DNA of 64,000 nucleotides from Streptomyces sp. NRRL WC-3618 (lineage in GTDB: Bacteria; Actinomycetota; Actinomycetes; Streptomycetales; Streptomycetaceae): NCBI RefSeq assembly GCF_001280005.1, contig NZ_LGDW01000347.1, positions 1-64,000 on the forward strand. Reading direction: 5' to 3'. Every line of letters begins with the position of its first letter. Within the stretch, counting starts at the first letter, position 1. Under the pieces are notes generated by a model, which worked only from the letters and a program-made list of their open reading frames with translations, ran no database searches and was not told the DNA's origin. Below, piece after piece: positions 55,396 through 64,000 of the stretch. A program made the translations under genes and the position numbers.

Positions 55396-55836
55396 TCAGC
55401 GCAGTTGCTCGGCCAGCCCGACGATGACGCCCTCCGGGCCGCGGAGGTAGCAGAGCAGATAGATGTCCTCGAACCGGGCGATCTCGCCGACGAGTTCGGC
55501 GCCGTGCGGGCGCAGTCGGGCAACGGTGTCCTCGATGTCGTCGACGGCGAACATGACGCGGTGCGTGCCCAGAATGTTGTGCGGTCGGTTGCGCGGACCG
55601 GCGCTGATCGCCGCGGGGCTGCGGTACCTCGCCAGCTCGAGCCGGCTGTGACCGTCCGGGGTCCGGAGCATCGCGATGTCACAGCGGACGCCGTCGAGTC
55701 CGGTGCACCGGTCGGCGAAGGGGCCCTCGGCCTCGGCCCTGCCCTCCATCTCCATGCCGAGTTCCACGAAGAACGCGACGGCGGCGTCCATGTCCTCGAC
55801 GACGATGCCGACGTTGTCCATCCGCTGAATCGCCAT
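55396..55836 (-). CDS. VOC (glyoxalase/dioxygenase superfamily) protein
   Basis: 146 residues from ATG 55836 with AAGGAG upstream. Paired beta-alpha-beta-beta-beta units: MDNVGIVVEDMDAAVAFFVE and HRVMFAVDDIEDTVARLR, with a C-terminal YLRGPEGVIVGLAEQL. Metal-ligand positions expected in glyoxalase-like members (Glu in RLELARY and in GPEGVIVGL context) may be present. Substrate unknown; close homologues are annotated only as VOC family. Confidence 0.85.
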   Translation of the reverse strand: MAIQRMDNVGIVVEDMDAAVAFFVELGMEMEGRAEAEGPFADRCTGLDGVRCDIAMLRTPDGHSRLELARYRSPAAISAGPRNRPHNILGTHRVMFAVDDIEDTVARLRPHGAELVGEIARFEDIYLLCYLRGPEGVIVGLAEQLR

Positions 55837-56044
55837 GCTGGTTTCTCCTTGTTCCTCGTGCGGCCATACATGCGGCCGTACCACCAAGGGTGGCACTGGC
55901 AGGACCGGCGCACGCCTGTGCCGTCACGCGTGGCGCGGGGTGTGTGGACTGCAAGATCACCCAATTGTCCCGACTGGCATACAACCTTCCGGTGTTACGG
56001 GCCGTCTCACCCAGCATCAGAGTTACGCGACCAAGGGGGACACT

Positions 56045-56620
56045 ATGCGGGGTATCAGAGCAGCAGGGATGGCGTTCGTGCTCGCGGGCGCCATGCTGGG
56101 GACGGCGGCCGGCACCGCCGGCGCGGCGCCGGCGGAGAGCTCACGCACGGCGGCGGCATGCCCGACGGGCTGGGGCAGCGGCGCCAAGGTGGGCGGTGCC
56201 CTCATGGGGGGCGATCACCTGGTGGACATCAGGACCGGACGCCACGAGTGCTACGACCGCATGGTGTTCGACATCCCCGGCGGTGGCCGGATCGGCTACC
56301 AGGTGCAGTACGTCAACCGGTTCCACGCGGACCCCTCGGGCCAGTACATTCCGGTCGCCGGCGGGGCGATCCTCAACATCGGCATCGGCGCGTGGAGCTA
56401 CGACCTGGAGGCCGGCGTGCCGACCTACCCGGGCGAGGTGGGCGAACACCTGCCCAGCGTGAACGTCAACGGGTACACCACCTTCCGGGACACCCGGTTC
56501 GGCGGCACCTACGAGGGCGAGACGCAGGTCGGTCTCGGCGTCCGCGCCCGACTGCCGTTCCGCGTGACCCAGTTGGACGACCGGGTGGTCGTCGACGTGG
56601 CCCACAGCTGGACGAGCTGA
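56045..56620 (+). CDS. Secreted AMIN-like domain protein
   Basis: 191 residues with a signal peptide (MRGIRAAGMAFVLAGAMLG...AGA). The mature part reads HECYDRMVFDIPGGGRIGYQ and VQYVNRF, matching the actinobacterial AMIN-like family of secreted proteins. These are thought to bind cell-wall glycan but have no established activity. A strong hairpin follows. It is next to cell-wall lytic genes. Confidence 0.75.
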   Translation: MRGIRAAGMAFVLAGAMLGTAAGTAGAAPAESSRTAAACPTGWGSGAKVGGALMGGDHLVDIRTGRHECYDRMVFDIPGGGRIGYQVQYVNRFHADPSGQYIPVAGGAILNIGIGAWSYDLEAGVPTYPGEVGEHLPSVNVNGYTTFRDTRFGGTYEGETQVGLGVRARLPFRVTQLDDRVVVDVAHSWTS

Positions 56621-56643
56621 CACTGCGAGAAAACCCGGGACGA

Positions 56644-56684
56644 CGACGGCCTGCACCACCCCAACGGGTTGGTGCAGGCCGTCG
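56644..56684. terminator. Bidirectional hairpin
   Basis: Perfect 15-base-pair stem CGACGGCCTGCACCA / TGGTGCAGGCCGTCG, loop of 11 bases, between two convergent genes, 24 bases after the AMIN-like stop. Confidence 0.8.
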
Positions 56685-56727
56685 GTTGTGGCCCTCGGCG
56701 CCCGCGCCACCCCGGCCGCTCGCGGGC

Positions 56728-57328
56728 TCAGACGTCGGGGACGTGCAGCATGTCCCAACTGTGCTTGCCTGGGATGCCGTTGGCGTCGCTGCCTGAGAAG
56801 TGGAGCTTTCGCTGCCACGCGGCGTAGGACTTCACATCCCCCGTCGGCGCCGTGGCTGGACTGGTATTGATTGCATCCTTCGCTGACAATCCGCTGTGCA
56901 TCGCGGCGATGATCGCCGATTTCTGCCCGGCGTGGAAGAACGAAGCACCAGGGAAGGGCTCGAATTTGGCGGCGCCGCCACCAGTGCTTCCATCCATGTG
57001 CTGGAGGTAGGCCCGGTTCCTGAATGCGGACCATTGTTCCCAGCCGTGCGCGTCCTTGATGGCCTTTGCTGTCGTGGCGTTGCAGAGCGGGTCCTTGAGT
57101 CCGGCAATCCTGCGCTTGTCCGGTCCGGAGAACTGCTCCGGGTGTTTGAGGGAACGTATCTGGAAGAGGCCGTAGGACGGCCCTCACTTGTTGTCGACCA
57201 GCTTCTTGTCCTCGACAATGTCCGGGTCGCCTCCGGATTCCGCCATGGCGACGGCCGCCGCGATGTGGATGTCACTACCGGTGAACCCCCACCTGTGTGG
57301 CGAGGGATCTCAGCTCGGTCAGTTTCAT
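56728..57328 (-). pseudogene. Lytic transglycosylase with C-terminal peptidoglycan-binding motif, broken twice
   Basis: From ATG 57328 (AGGAAAG upstream) the frame reads MKLTELRSLATQVG, then must shift by one base at the G-run at about 57281-57285 (GGGGG where GGGG would keep frame). It continues GSDIHIAAAVAMAESGGDPD, LVDNK, then TGA at 57184-57186 where Trp is expected, then GPSYGLFQIRSLKHPEQF. The SLT-type core (AESGG..GPSYGLFQIRS) and the C-terminal WQRKLHFSGSDANGIPGKHS motif resemble small actinobacterial or phage-like lysins. Both lesions would have to be reverted for function. Confidence 0.78.
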
Positions 57329-57672
57329 TTTCTTTCCTGCGCCTTCTCATTTTTCGATCTGTCATTGTTGACGCGTATACAGAACGAGGCTGCGAGGCAC
57401 GTAGGATTCGTTACGTCGACCGTATGGCCGTATCGGCAACGGGGCAACCGGAGTGCATTGCTTGACTTCTCCGAGTGTGCAGATGCACGCTGATAAAGGC
57501 GCTAGGTATATGCCATGCGTTAGCCGCGAACATCGCCTTCGGGTCTGCGGTGAGATTCTCAAGTGCTGCGGATATCGCGGGTACTTGCGCATTCACCGAC
57601 CCAACTCCCGTAATACCGCCTGCTCTTGCGCGTGACGGCGTCTACCCGCCACTCGCAAGTGAGGAGTGCGAA
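57329..57672. other. Divergent promoter region between two lytic genes
   Basis: About 340 bases with lower GC than the surroundings and no coding signal. It should contain promoters for the amidase gene and the broken transglycosylase. No clear operator was seen. Confidence 0.5.
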
Positions 57673-58497
57673 ATGCATCTCGTGACTCGTGCCGACTGGG
57701 GGGCCAAACCGCCCCGATCGCCTCTTGTGCACATAGCGTCCACTCATGGAGTGAAGGTCCACTATGAGGGCGCCCCCGTTCCGTCCGATCTCGCCAAGCC
57801 GGAGAACCACGTCAAGTGCGCCGGCCGAGTGCGGGACATGCAGGCTGCTCATCTGGCGAACCATAAGGAGAACTACTCCGACATCGCCTACAGCTTCGTG
57901 GTCTGTCCACACGGACATGTCTTCGAAGGGCGTGGCCTGCACAAACTGCAAGCCGCGAACGGCGACCACCAGCTCAACCTGCACCACTACTCGGTGTGCG
58001 GCATGGTGGGAGACTCCGGCCTCACCCATCCGACCAATGCCCAACTGGCAGGCATTCGCGACGCCATCGACCTGCTGCGGGCGAAGGGCGGCGCCGGGAC
58101 GGAGATCAAAGGCCACCGCGATGGCTTCGCCACCGAATGCCCTGGCGAACCGCTCGAAACATGGGTGAAGAAGGGCGCTCCACGGCCCGGTGCCTCATCC
58201 GGCGGTATCAGTGTCAGCCTCTCGCACGTCGTCACTGCCGCACGCACCGACCCGGGTGCCGCCCAGGGGCACACGACGTTCCCTGCGGACGTCCGGCCCG
58301 TCGAGGCTGCCCTGGTCGCGGAAGGGCTGCTGGACCCGGCGTTCGGCGATGACGGATCCTTCGGGTCCCGTACCGTCGACGCCTACGCGGCTTTCCAGCG
58401 TCGCCAGGGGTTCACCGGAGCGAACGCCGACGGCATCCCGGGCCAGTCCACCCTCACAGCGCTCGGCAGCCGGCACGGGTTCACTGTCGCCGCCTGA
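57673..58497 (+). CDS. N-acetylmuramoyl-L-alanine amidase (PGRP/Amidase_2) with C-terminal wall-binding motif
   Basis: 274 residues from ATG 57673 with GAGGAG at 57661-57666. Residues about 1-165 are a PGRP domain: VTRADWGAKPP at the start, VKVHYEGAP (first zinc His), AYSFVVCPHGHVFEGRG and EIKGHRDGFATECPGE (second His and Cys). Residues about 200-270 form a peptidoglycan-binding-like unit ending DGIPGQSTLTALG. No signal peptide is evident, as in phage endolysins. The same C-terminal motif occurs in the divergent broken transglycosylase, so the two genes are probably a lysin pair. Confidence 0.88.
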   Translation: MHLVTRADWGAKPPRSPLVHIASTHGVKVHYEGAPVPSDLAKPENHVKCAGRVRDMQAAHLANHKENYSDIAYSFVVCPHGHVFEGRGLHKLQAANGDHQLNLHHYSVCGMVGDSGLTHPTNAQLAGIRDAIDLLRAKGGAGTEIKGHRDGFATECPGEPLETWVKKGAPRPGASSGGISVSLSHVVTAARTDPGAAQGHTTFPADVRPVEAALVAEGLLDPAFGDDGSFGSRTVDAYAAFQRRQGFTGANADGIPGQSTLTALGSRHGFTVAA

Positions 58498-58671
58498 GCT
58501 CAGACCTCGATCCACCGGCCCCGTACACGGTGGGACACCGGATCGGTTGTGACCCGACGGAACCCAGGGTCTGTACTGTCGTCCCGTGCAGCTGTCGGTG
58601 GCCGCGAAGCCGACCGGCGCAGAGGCGGACGTCCGGCGGGATTCTCGCCGGGCCGGAAGAGAGCGGACCGC

Positions 58672-60954
58672 GTGACCAGTACTGGGGTTGGTGTCAGTGG
58701 TCTGCCCGCCCCGTTCACGAGTTTCGTGGGCCGGGGGGAAGAAGTGGCCGAGGCCCGCCGTCTGTTGGGGGTGGCGCGGCTGGTCACGCTGAAGGGGCCG
58801 GGCGGGGTGGGCAAGACCCGTCTCGCTCTGGAAGTGGCCGCCGGGTCGGCGAAGGCGTTCTCGGCGGTGTGGCTGGTGGACCTGGCTTCGGTGCACGAGC
58901 CGTCGGCCGTGCCGGGTGCCGTCGCCGCCGCGCTGGGAGTGGCGGACGTGGGTGCCCGCAGGCTCGAGGAGCTGCTCACCGCGCATCTGTCCAGGAGGCG
59001 GGTGCTGCTGGTGCTGGACAACTGCGAGCACCTGACCCAGGCGTGCGCGGACCTGTGCCGGCACCTCCTGTCGGCCGCCCCCGAGCTGCGGATTCTGACC
59101 ACCAGCCGCGAGACGCTCCAGCTCACCGGTGAGCACACCCTCGACGTCTCCTCTCTCCCGGCCGACGACGCGGCGGAGTTGCTGCGCCAGCGGGCCGTCG
59201 CGGTACGGCCCGGCTTCGAGGTCACCGACGCGAACCGGGCCCAGGTGGCGAGGCTGTGCGCGGCCCTGGACGGGCTGCCGCTGGCGATCGAGCTGGCCGC
59301 CTCCCGGCTACGGACCCTCACCGTCGAGCAGGCGGTGGACCGGCTGGAGGACAGGTTCGCGCTGCTGACCACGGGCAGCCGGACGGCTCAGCCGCAGCAC
59401 CGCAGCCTGCGTGCGGCGATCGACTGGAGCTGGGAGCTGTGCGGTCGCGCGGAGCGGCTGCTGTGGGCCCGGCTCTCGGTGTTCGCCGGGAGTTTCACCC
59501 TGGAGGCGGCGGAGGGGGTGTGCGCCGGCGAGGGCATCGACGAGCGCGAGGTGCTGGACGTACTGGACCGGCTGGTCGCACAGTCCCTGGTCGAGCACCC
59601 CAAGGACGGGAGCACGGCACGCTACCGGCTGCTGGAGAGCATCCGCGCCTACGGGCGGGAGCAACTGGTGGCCTCGGGCCAGGAGGAGTGGGCCCGGCGT
59701 CGCCACCACGACTTCTTCCGCGCCCTCGCCGAGCGCCTCCACCAGGACTGGTTCGGGTCCCGCCAGGAGGAGATCCTGACCCGGCTGCGCGCCGAACAGG
59801 CCAACCTGCTGGCGGCGCTGGAGTACCCGGGCGCGGCCGAGGGGGCGACGCCGAAGGACCGGCAGTCGCGGCTGGAGCTTGCCGGTGCGCTGCTCTACCA
59901 CTGGGTGGCTGGCGGATTCCTCAGCGAGGGGCGGCGGCAACTGGAACGGGCGCTCCAGGCGGCTCCGGAACCGACGCCGGCCCGCGCCCGTGCCCTGCTG
60001 GCCGCCGCCTACGTGGTCGGGGAACAGTTCGACCTGGCGGAGGCGCAGCGGTGGCTGTCGGAGGCGGAGGAGCTGGCCGAACGTCTCGACGAGCCGGGGG
60101 TGGCCGCACACGTGCGCGGCCACCGGGGAGTCGCGGCGCTCTACTCGGGTCGGCTGGATCAGGCCCTGTCCCTGATCGAGCAGGCGGTGGCCGCGCACAC
60201 GGCACTCGGCGACCGGTTCGGCGAGGTCACCTGGCGGTGCGCGCTGGCCATCGTCCAGACAATCGCCGGGGACGCTTCAGCGCCCAAGACCAGCCGCCAG
60301 GCACTCGACGACACGCGGACGCACGGTGAGCGGTGGGCCCGCGCCCATCTGCTGATGGTGCTGGGCCGCAGCGCCTGGGCCCAGGGCGACCAGCAGGAGG
60401 CCACGGCCCTGACCGTCTCCGCGATGGAGACGCTGCGGGGCTTCAGCGACACCCTCGGTGTGGCGAAGATGGTCGAGCAGCTCGCCTGGATCACCGCCTC
60501 GGACGGTGACCACCGACGGGCCGGCCGCCTTCTCGGGATGGCACAGTCTCTGCGTGAGGACGCCGGCACCGCCGTCGTCGCCGGCGACCCGCGCGACGAG
60601 GGGTACCACGCCGACTGCGAGGCCGCCGTGCTGCGGGCACTGGGCCGAGCCGGGTACGAACGAGCGCTGGCCGAGGGCGCCGAGGTCGACGGCCCCGCCC
60701 AGGCCATCGCCCGCGCCCTCACCGATGCCGAACCGGCCGCGCCGCCGCCCGCGACCTCCCCGCTGACCCGCCGTGAGCAGCAGGTCGCCGCCCTGGTCGC
60801 CAAGGGGATGACCAACCGGGTGATCGCCGGCGAGCTGGTGCTCTCCCAGCGCACGATCGACGGGCACGTGGACCGCATCCTCGCCAAGCTCTGCTTCTCC
60901 CGCCGCGCTCAGATCGCCGCCTGGTGGGCCCTGAACCAGCCGCGCGACGAGTAG
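58672..60954 (+). CDS. LuxR-family AAA regulator (paralogue 1)
   Basis: 760 residues from GTG 58672. Opening LPAPFTSFVGRGEEVAEARR and Walker A KGPGGVGKTRLAL, then VLLVLDNCEHL (Walker B-like) and LTTSRETL mark the NB-ARC/AfsR-type ATPase. A TPR-like helical middle follows. The C-terminus is a LuxR HTH: LTRREQQVAALVAKGMTNRV then LSQRTIDGHVDRILAK. Such proteins are Streptomyces transcriptional activators of uncertain targets. It is 144 bases upstream of a homologous gene. Confidence 0.88.
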   Translation: MTSTGVGVSGLPAPFTSFVGRGEEVAEARRLLGVARLVTLKGPGGVGKTRLALEVAAGSAKAFSAVWLVDLASVHEPSAVPGAVAAALGVADVGARRLEELLTAHLSRRRVLLVLDNCEHLTQACADLCRHLLSAAPELRILTTSRETLQLTGEHTLDVSSLPADDAAELLRQRAVAVRPGFEVTDANRAQVARLCAALDGLPLAIELAASRLRTLTVEQAVDRLEDRFALLTTGSRTAQPQHRSLRAAIDWSWELCGRAERLLWARLSVFAGSFTLEAAEGVCAGEGIDEREVLDVLDRLVAQSLVEHPKDGSTARYRLLESIRAYGREQLVASGQEEWARRRHHDFFRALAERLHQDWFGSRQEEILTRLRAEQANLLAALEYPGAAEGATPKDRQSRLELAGALLYHWVAGGFLSEGRRQLERALQAAPEPTPARARALLAAAYVVGEQFDLAEAQRWLSEAEELAERLDEPGVAAHVRGHRGVAALYSGRLDQALSLIEQAVAAHTALGDRFGEVTWRCALAIVQTIAGDASAPKTSRQALDDTRTHGERWARAHLLMVLGRSAWAQGDQQEATALTVSAMETLRGFSDTLGVAKMVEQLAWITASDGDHRRAGRLLGMAQSLREDAGTAVVAGDPRDEGYHADCEAAVLRALGRAGYERALAEGAEVDGPAQAIARALTDAEPAAPPPATSPLTRREQQVAALVAKGMTNRVIAGELVLSQRTIDGHVDRILAKLCFSRRAQIAAWWALNQPRDE

Positions 60955-61098
60955 AACTCGGGTACCTACCCCCGTAGAACTACCCGTGTCCCGAAACCGG
61001 GTGCCGGATACGCTTCTGCGACGTGACCCCCGGTGGTTCGGCGCAGCACCGCTACGGAGCCGTACATCCCACGGATGTCCGCAAGCGCGAGGTGAAGC

Positions 61099-63414
61099 GT
61101 GACCACCCTCATCCCTGTCGCCGGCAATCTTCCCGCACCCTTGACCAGCTTCGTGGGCAGGCGACGGGAGGTGGCGGAGGTTCGCCGGCTGCTGCGCACC
61201 GTGCGTCTGGTGACCCTGACGGGCACCGGCGGAGTGGGCAAGACGCGGCTGGCGCTGCGGGTGGGCGAGCTCTCCCGTGAGGCCTTTCCGGACGGAGTCT
61301 GGCTGGTCGATCTGGCTCCCGTGCGGGACCCGTCCATGGTGGCCGCGACCACCCTGGGAGCGCTCCGACTCCCCGACCACGGCACCAGATCGGCACTGGA
61401 GCTGCTCACGCACCATCTGGCCCGGCACCGGGCGCTCATCGTGCTGGACAACTGCGAGCACCTGACCGACGCGAGCGCGAGCCTGGCCACGGCACTGTTG
61501 TCCGCCTGTCCCGGGCTGCGCGTCCTGACGACCAGCCGCCGGACACTGCGGGTCGTCGGTGAGAACGTGCACGTCCTCACGCCCCTGGCCGCCGATGGTG
61601 AGGCGGTCGAGCTGCTCCAGGACCGGGCCACCGCCGTCCGACCGGGCTTCAGCATCACCGACGCCAACCGGGCCCAGGCCGTCCGGTTGTGCACGGAACT
61701 GGACGGGCTTCCGCTTGCCATCGAGCTCGCCGCGGCCCGACTGCGCAGCTTCACCCTCGAAGTGACCATGGAGCGGCTGACGGACCGGTTCGCGTTGCTG
61801 ACCGGCAGTTCCCGCACCGCACCGCCGCGCCACCACAGCCTGCGGGGGACGGTCGAGTGGAGCTACGAGTTGTGCACCCCCGCCGAGCGGCTGTTGTGGA
61901 ACCGGCTGGCCGTCTTCCGCGGCGGCTTCGGGCTGGACGCCGCCGAGGAGGTGTGCGCGGGCGACGGCATCGCCCCGGCCGGGGTGCTGGACCTGCTGGA
62001 CCGACTCGTCGCCCAGTCCGTGGTGAGCACCTGCGACCGTGACGGTCTGACCCGTTACCAACTGCCGGAGATCCTGCGCGAGTACGGATACGCCCGCCTC
62101 TGCGAGTCGGACCGGCGGCGGCTGCTGCGGCGGCACCGCGACTTCTTCCTGACCCTCGCCGAACGCCTCGCGCTGCGCTGGTACGGCCCCGGCCAGCAGG
62201 AGGCCCTGGGCCGGCTGCGCGCCGAACACGCCAATCTGCGGATGGCTCTGGAGTTCTCGAACGGTTCCCCCGACAACGACGGTGACAGCGATGCCGGTGT
62301 CGACCTCGGCGCGGACGCACAGGCCGGGCTCGCGCTGGCCGCGGCGCTTCGCTTCCACTGGTGCGCCAACGGTCTGCTCGGCGAAGGGCGCCAGCAGCTG
62401 GACCGGGCACTCGCCGCGGCCCCCGAACCCACTCTGTCGCGGGCGCGGGCGTTGTCCGCCGCCGCCTATCTGGCTCTGCTGCAGGCCGACCCCGCGACGG
62501 CCCAGTCCCGGCTGGACGAGGTCGAACGGCTGGGCCACCAGTTGGAGAACCCGTCCGTCCGCGCCCACGCCCAGGGGCTCCGCGGTACCTCGGCGCTCCT
62601 CGCGGACAGGCCCGAGCAGGCTCTCGCCCACTTCGAGGAGGCTCTGGCCATTCACCGCGGTGCCCGCGAGACCGTGGAACCGCTGTTCTGGCTCTTCCAG
62701 ATAGCCATCGCCCAGAGCCGACTGGCGGACCCGCGCGCCGCCGACACCGGCAGACGCGCGGTGGCCCTCGCACAGGCCCACGGAGAGCGGCACTGCCGCT
62801 CCTACGCGCTGCTGGCGCTGGGATACGAACTGTGGGCTCGCGGCGACGCCGAGCAGGCTCTGCCCCATATCCAGGCGGCCCTGGAGATCCTGCGCGACTT
62901 CAACGATTTCATCGCGACCTCGAGAGCACTGGAACTGCTCGCCTGGATCGCCGCCTCACGCGGCGCCCACCACCGGTCGGCGTTACTGCTGGGCGCCGTG
63001 AGCGCCTTGGCCCGGAGCGTCGACATCGCCCCCGGCGCCGAATACGCCGAACACCACGCGCGCTGCGCGGAAGCGGTCGCCGCGGCCCTGGGCCGGGCGG
63101 CCTACCTGAAGGCCCTTGCCGACGGCAGCCGGCACGACAGCCCGGCCCAGGCCATCCACCTCGCCCTGCAGCGGGAACCCGCGCCCGCCGACAGCGCCGT
63201 CTCGGCCGGCATCGTGAAACCGCTGAGCAGGCGCGAGGAGGAAGTGTCCGAGCTGGTCGCCCGGGGCATGACCAACCGGCAGATCGCGGCGGCACTGAAC
63301 CTCTCCCCGAGGACGGTGGACCGGCATGTCGAGAACATCCTGACCAAGCTCGGCCTCTGCCGCCGCGCCCAGATCGCGGCCTGGTGGACGCAGAGCCGGG
63401 TTCCCGCCGTGTGA
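61099..63414 (+). CDS. LuxR-family AAA regulator (paralogue 2)
   Basis: 771 residues from GTG 61099. Same architecture as its neighbour: LPAPLTSFVGRRREVAEVRR, Walker A TGTGGVGKTRLAL, LIVLDNCEHL, TPR-like middle and C-terminal HTH LSRREEEVSELVARGMTNRQ, LSPRTVDRHVENILTK. The HTH differs from paralogue 1 in recognition residues, so the two may have separate targets. Tandem duplication followed by divergence is likely. A strong hairpin follows. Confidence 0.88.
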   Translation: MTTLIPVAGNLPAPLTSFVGRRREVAEVRRLLRTVRLVTLTGTGGVGKTRLALRVGELSREAFPDGVWLVDLAPVRDPSMVAATTLGALRLPDHGTRSALELLTHHLARHRALIVLDNCEHLTDASASLATALLSACPGLRVLTTSRRTLRVVGENVHVLTPLAADGEAVELLQDRATAVRPGFSITDANRAQAVRLCTELDGLPLAIELAAARLRSFTLEVTMERLTDRFALLTGSSRTAPPRHHSLRGTVEWSYELCTPAERLLWNRLAVFRGGFGLDAAEEVCAGDGIAPAGVLDLLDRLVAQSVVSTCDRDGLTRYQLPEILREYGYARLCESDRRRLLRRHRDFFLTLAERLALRWYGPGQQEALGRLRAEHANLRMALEFSNGSPDNDGDSDAGVDLGADAQAGLALAAALRFHWCANGLLGEGRQQLDRALAAAPEPTLSRARALSAAAYLALLQADPATAQSRLDEVERLGHQLENPSVRAHAQGLRGTSALLADRPEQALAHFEEALAIHRGARETVEPLFWLFQIAIAQSRLADPRAADTGRRAVALAQAHGERHCRSYALLALGYELWARGDAEQALPHIQAALEILRDFNDFIATSRALELLAWIAASRGAHHRSALLLGAVSALARSVDIAPGAEYAEHHARCAEAVAAALGRAAYLKALADGSRHDSPAQAIHLALQREPAPADSAVSAGIVKPLSRREEEVSELVARGMTNRQIAAALNLSPRTVDRHVENILTKLGLCRRAQIAAWWTQSRVPAV

Positions 63415-63433
63415 TCACCGGCGGCTCCCCCGC

Positions 63434-63473
63434 GCGCCGTCCGGCATCGTGCGTGAACGATGCCGGACGGCGC
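63434..63473 (+). terminator. Hairpin after the second LuxR gene
   Basis: Perfect 17-base-pair stem GCGCCGTCCGGCATCGT with its complement, loop GCGTGA, 20 bases after the stop, followed by ATTTGTC. The remaining bases to 63823 show no gene. Confidence 0.85.
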
Positions 63474-63823
63474 ATTTGTCTGCCTCGTGGCCGGGATGCC
63501 GGGACGACGGCCGGGCTCACGAAACGGCACCGGGTGGTCGGGGCCGCCGGCGATACCCACGAGCCCCATCACCCAATTCCCCGGGAATGGGTAGAAGCAC
63601 GCATGATCCCGGCGGCCTCGCGGACCATCATCGTTCTCAGCGCCAGGAGCCCGTTCAGGCGCTCGGGGCTGCCGCACCGTGCCGGAAGTGGGCCGGCTCC
63701 CCGCGCCGACCGGGCCGACCCGCTCAGCCTCGGCTCGAAACACCTCCGCTTCCCCGGGCGAACCCTGGTGGCCCCGCGCCTCGCCGTGGCACCGGCCGCC
63801 CGCTTTGAGAATGAGAGCAAGAA

Positions 63824-64000
63824 GTGAGAATCAGAACGGAAGCAGCACGCGTACGGAGGGCCTTCGCGGTGACTGCCGTCGCCGCGGCCCTCCTCGCGGT
63901 GCCCGCGACTGCCGCCCACGCCGACCCGTCCGATCCCCCCGCGGCCACGGCTTCCGCCACACCGTCGGCCGACCCCACCGATTCAGCGGCGCCCACGGAC
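63824..64000 (+). CDS. Secreted protein, 3' end beyond the window
   Basis: From GTG 63824 the frame reads a signal peptide (VRIRTEAARVRRAFAVTAVA then AALLAVPATAAHA), then a Pro/Ala/Asp/Thr-rich segment typical of linkers in exported or wall-anchored proteins. GAGAGCAAGAA precedes the start. Only 59 codons are visible, so no function can be given. Confidence 0.6.
   Translation, partial: MRIRTEAARVRRAFAVTAVAAALLAVPATAAHADPSDPPAATASATPSADPTDSAAPTD

Noticed and set aside
60277-62868. An 863-codon minus-strand frame across both LuxR genes
   Set aside because: It crosses two clear plus-strand genes and their intergenic gap, so it is a high-GC artefact.

Overview
The window reads as a chromosomal-arm segment of a Streptomyces or close relative. 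GC content is very high throughout and third positions are saturated with G/C. GTG starts and strong AAGGAG-type ribosome binding sites are common, and many genes encode secreted enzymes. Close matches to well-known Streptomyces proteins include a CsxA exo-glucosaminidase, an XlnA-type xylanase, the EshA / 2-methylisoborneol cassette and tandem AAA-LuxR regulators. Many genes are decayed, truncated or fused, as is usual in Streptomyces arms.

Layout. 1-625: two broken IS701-type transposase fragments. 0.7-6.4 kb: chitosan block, with csxA (-), a CsnR-like ROK repressor (-) and a divergent APC permease, with related palindromes at the promoters. 6.7-17 kb: a PQQ/polysaccharide block. A plausible pqqA and a fused pqqC'-'pqqE relic are followed by five secreted proteins (GH105; a GH28/GH29/CBM32 fusion; GH27; GH18; and a CBM35-FnIII-FnIII PQQ-dependent pyranose dehydrogenase). 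17-24.7 kb: relics (ankyrin, DnaJ tail, HTH, IS5), a secreted beta-propeller/Ig protein, an L,D-transpeptidase-like protein and an HTH-TM-trefoil protein. 24.7-28.5 kb: three-gene operon of a stand-alone adenylation enzyme, a membrane flavoprotein-like partner and an enoyl-CoA hydratase; the first two look like a split version of fungal TmpL. 28.5-31 kb: decayed histidine kinase and quinone oxidoreductase. 31.1-39.6 kb: an unexplained two-gene system, a 2,025-residue P-loop NTPase and a 765-residue partner. 39.9-45.5 kb: methyltransferase missing its SAM core, xlnA, an L,D-transpeptidase, and a CdtB-like nuclease/chitinase chimera.

45.5-47.4 kb: cupredoxin lipoprotein, ECF sigma factor and zinc anti-sigma factor. 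47.9-51.7 kb: eshA (family 2B encapsulin), 2-methylisoborneol synthase and geranyl diphosphate methyltransferase, an odorant pathway with its own compartment. 51.8-55.4 kb: dctA, prpF-like isomerase and divergent LysR. 55.4-58.5 kb: VOC protein, AMIN-like secreted protein, broken lytic transglycosylase and PGRP amidase. 58.7-63.4 kb: two tandem LuxR-type AAA regulators; the window ends inside a secreted protein.

The strongest themes are extracellular glycan use, with one oxidative PQQ enzyme beside relics of PQQ synthesis, and two less familiar systems: the TmpL-like operon and the giant NTPase pair. All functional calls are by reading protein families from the sequence; no database search was run.
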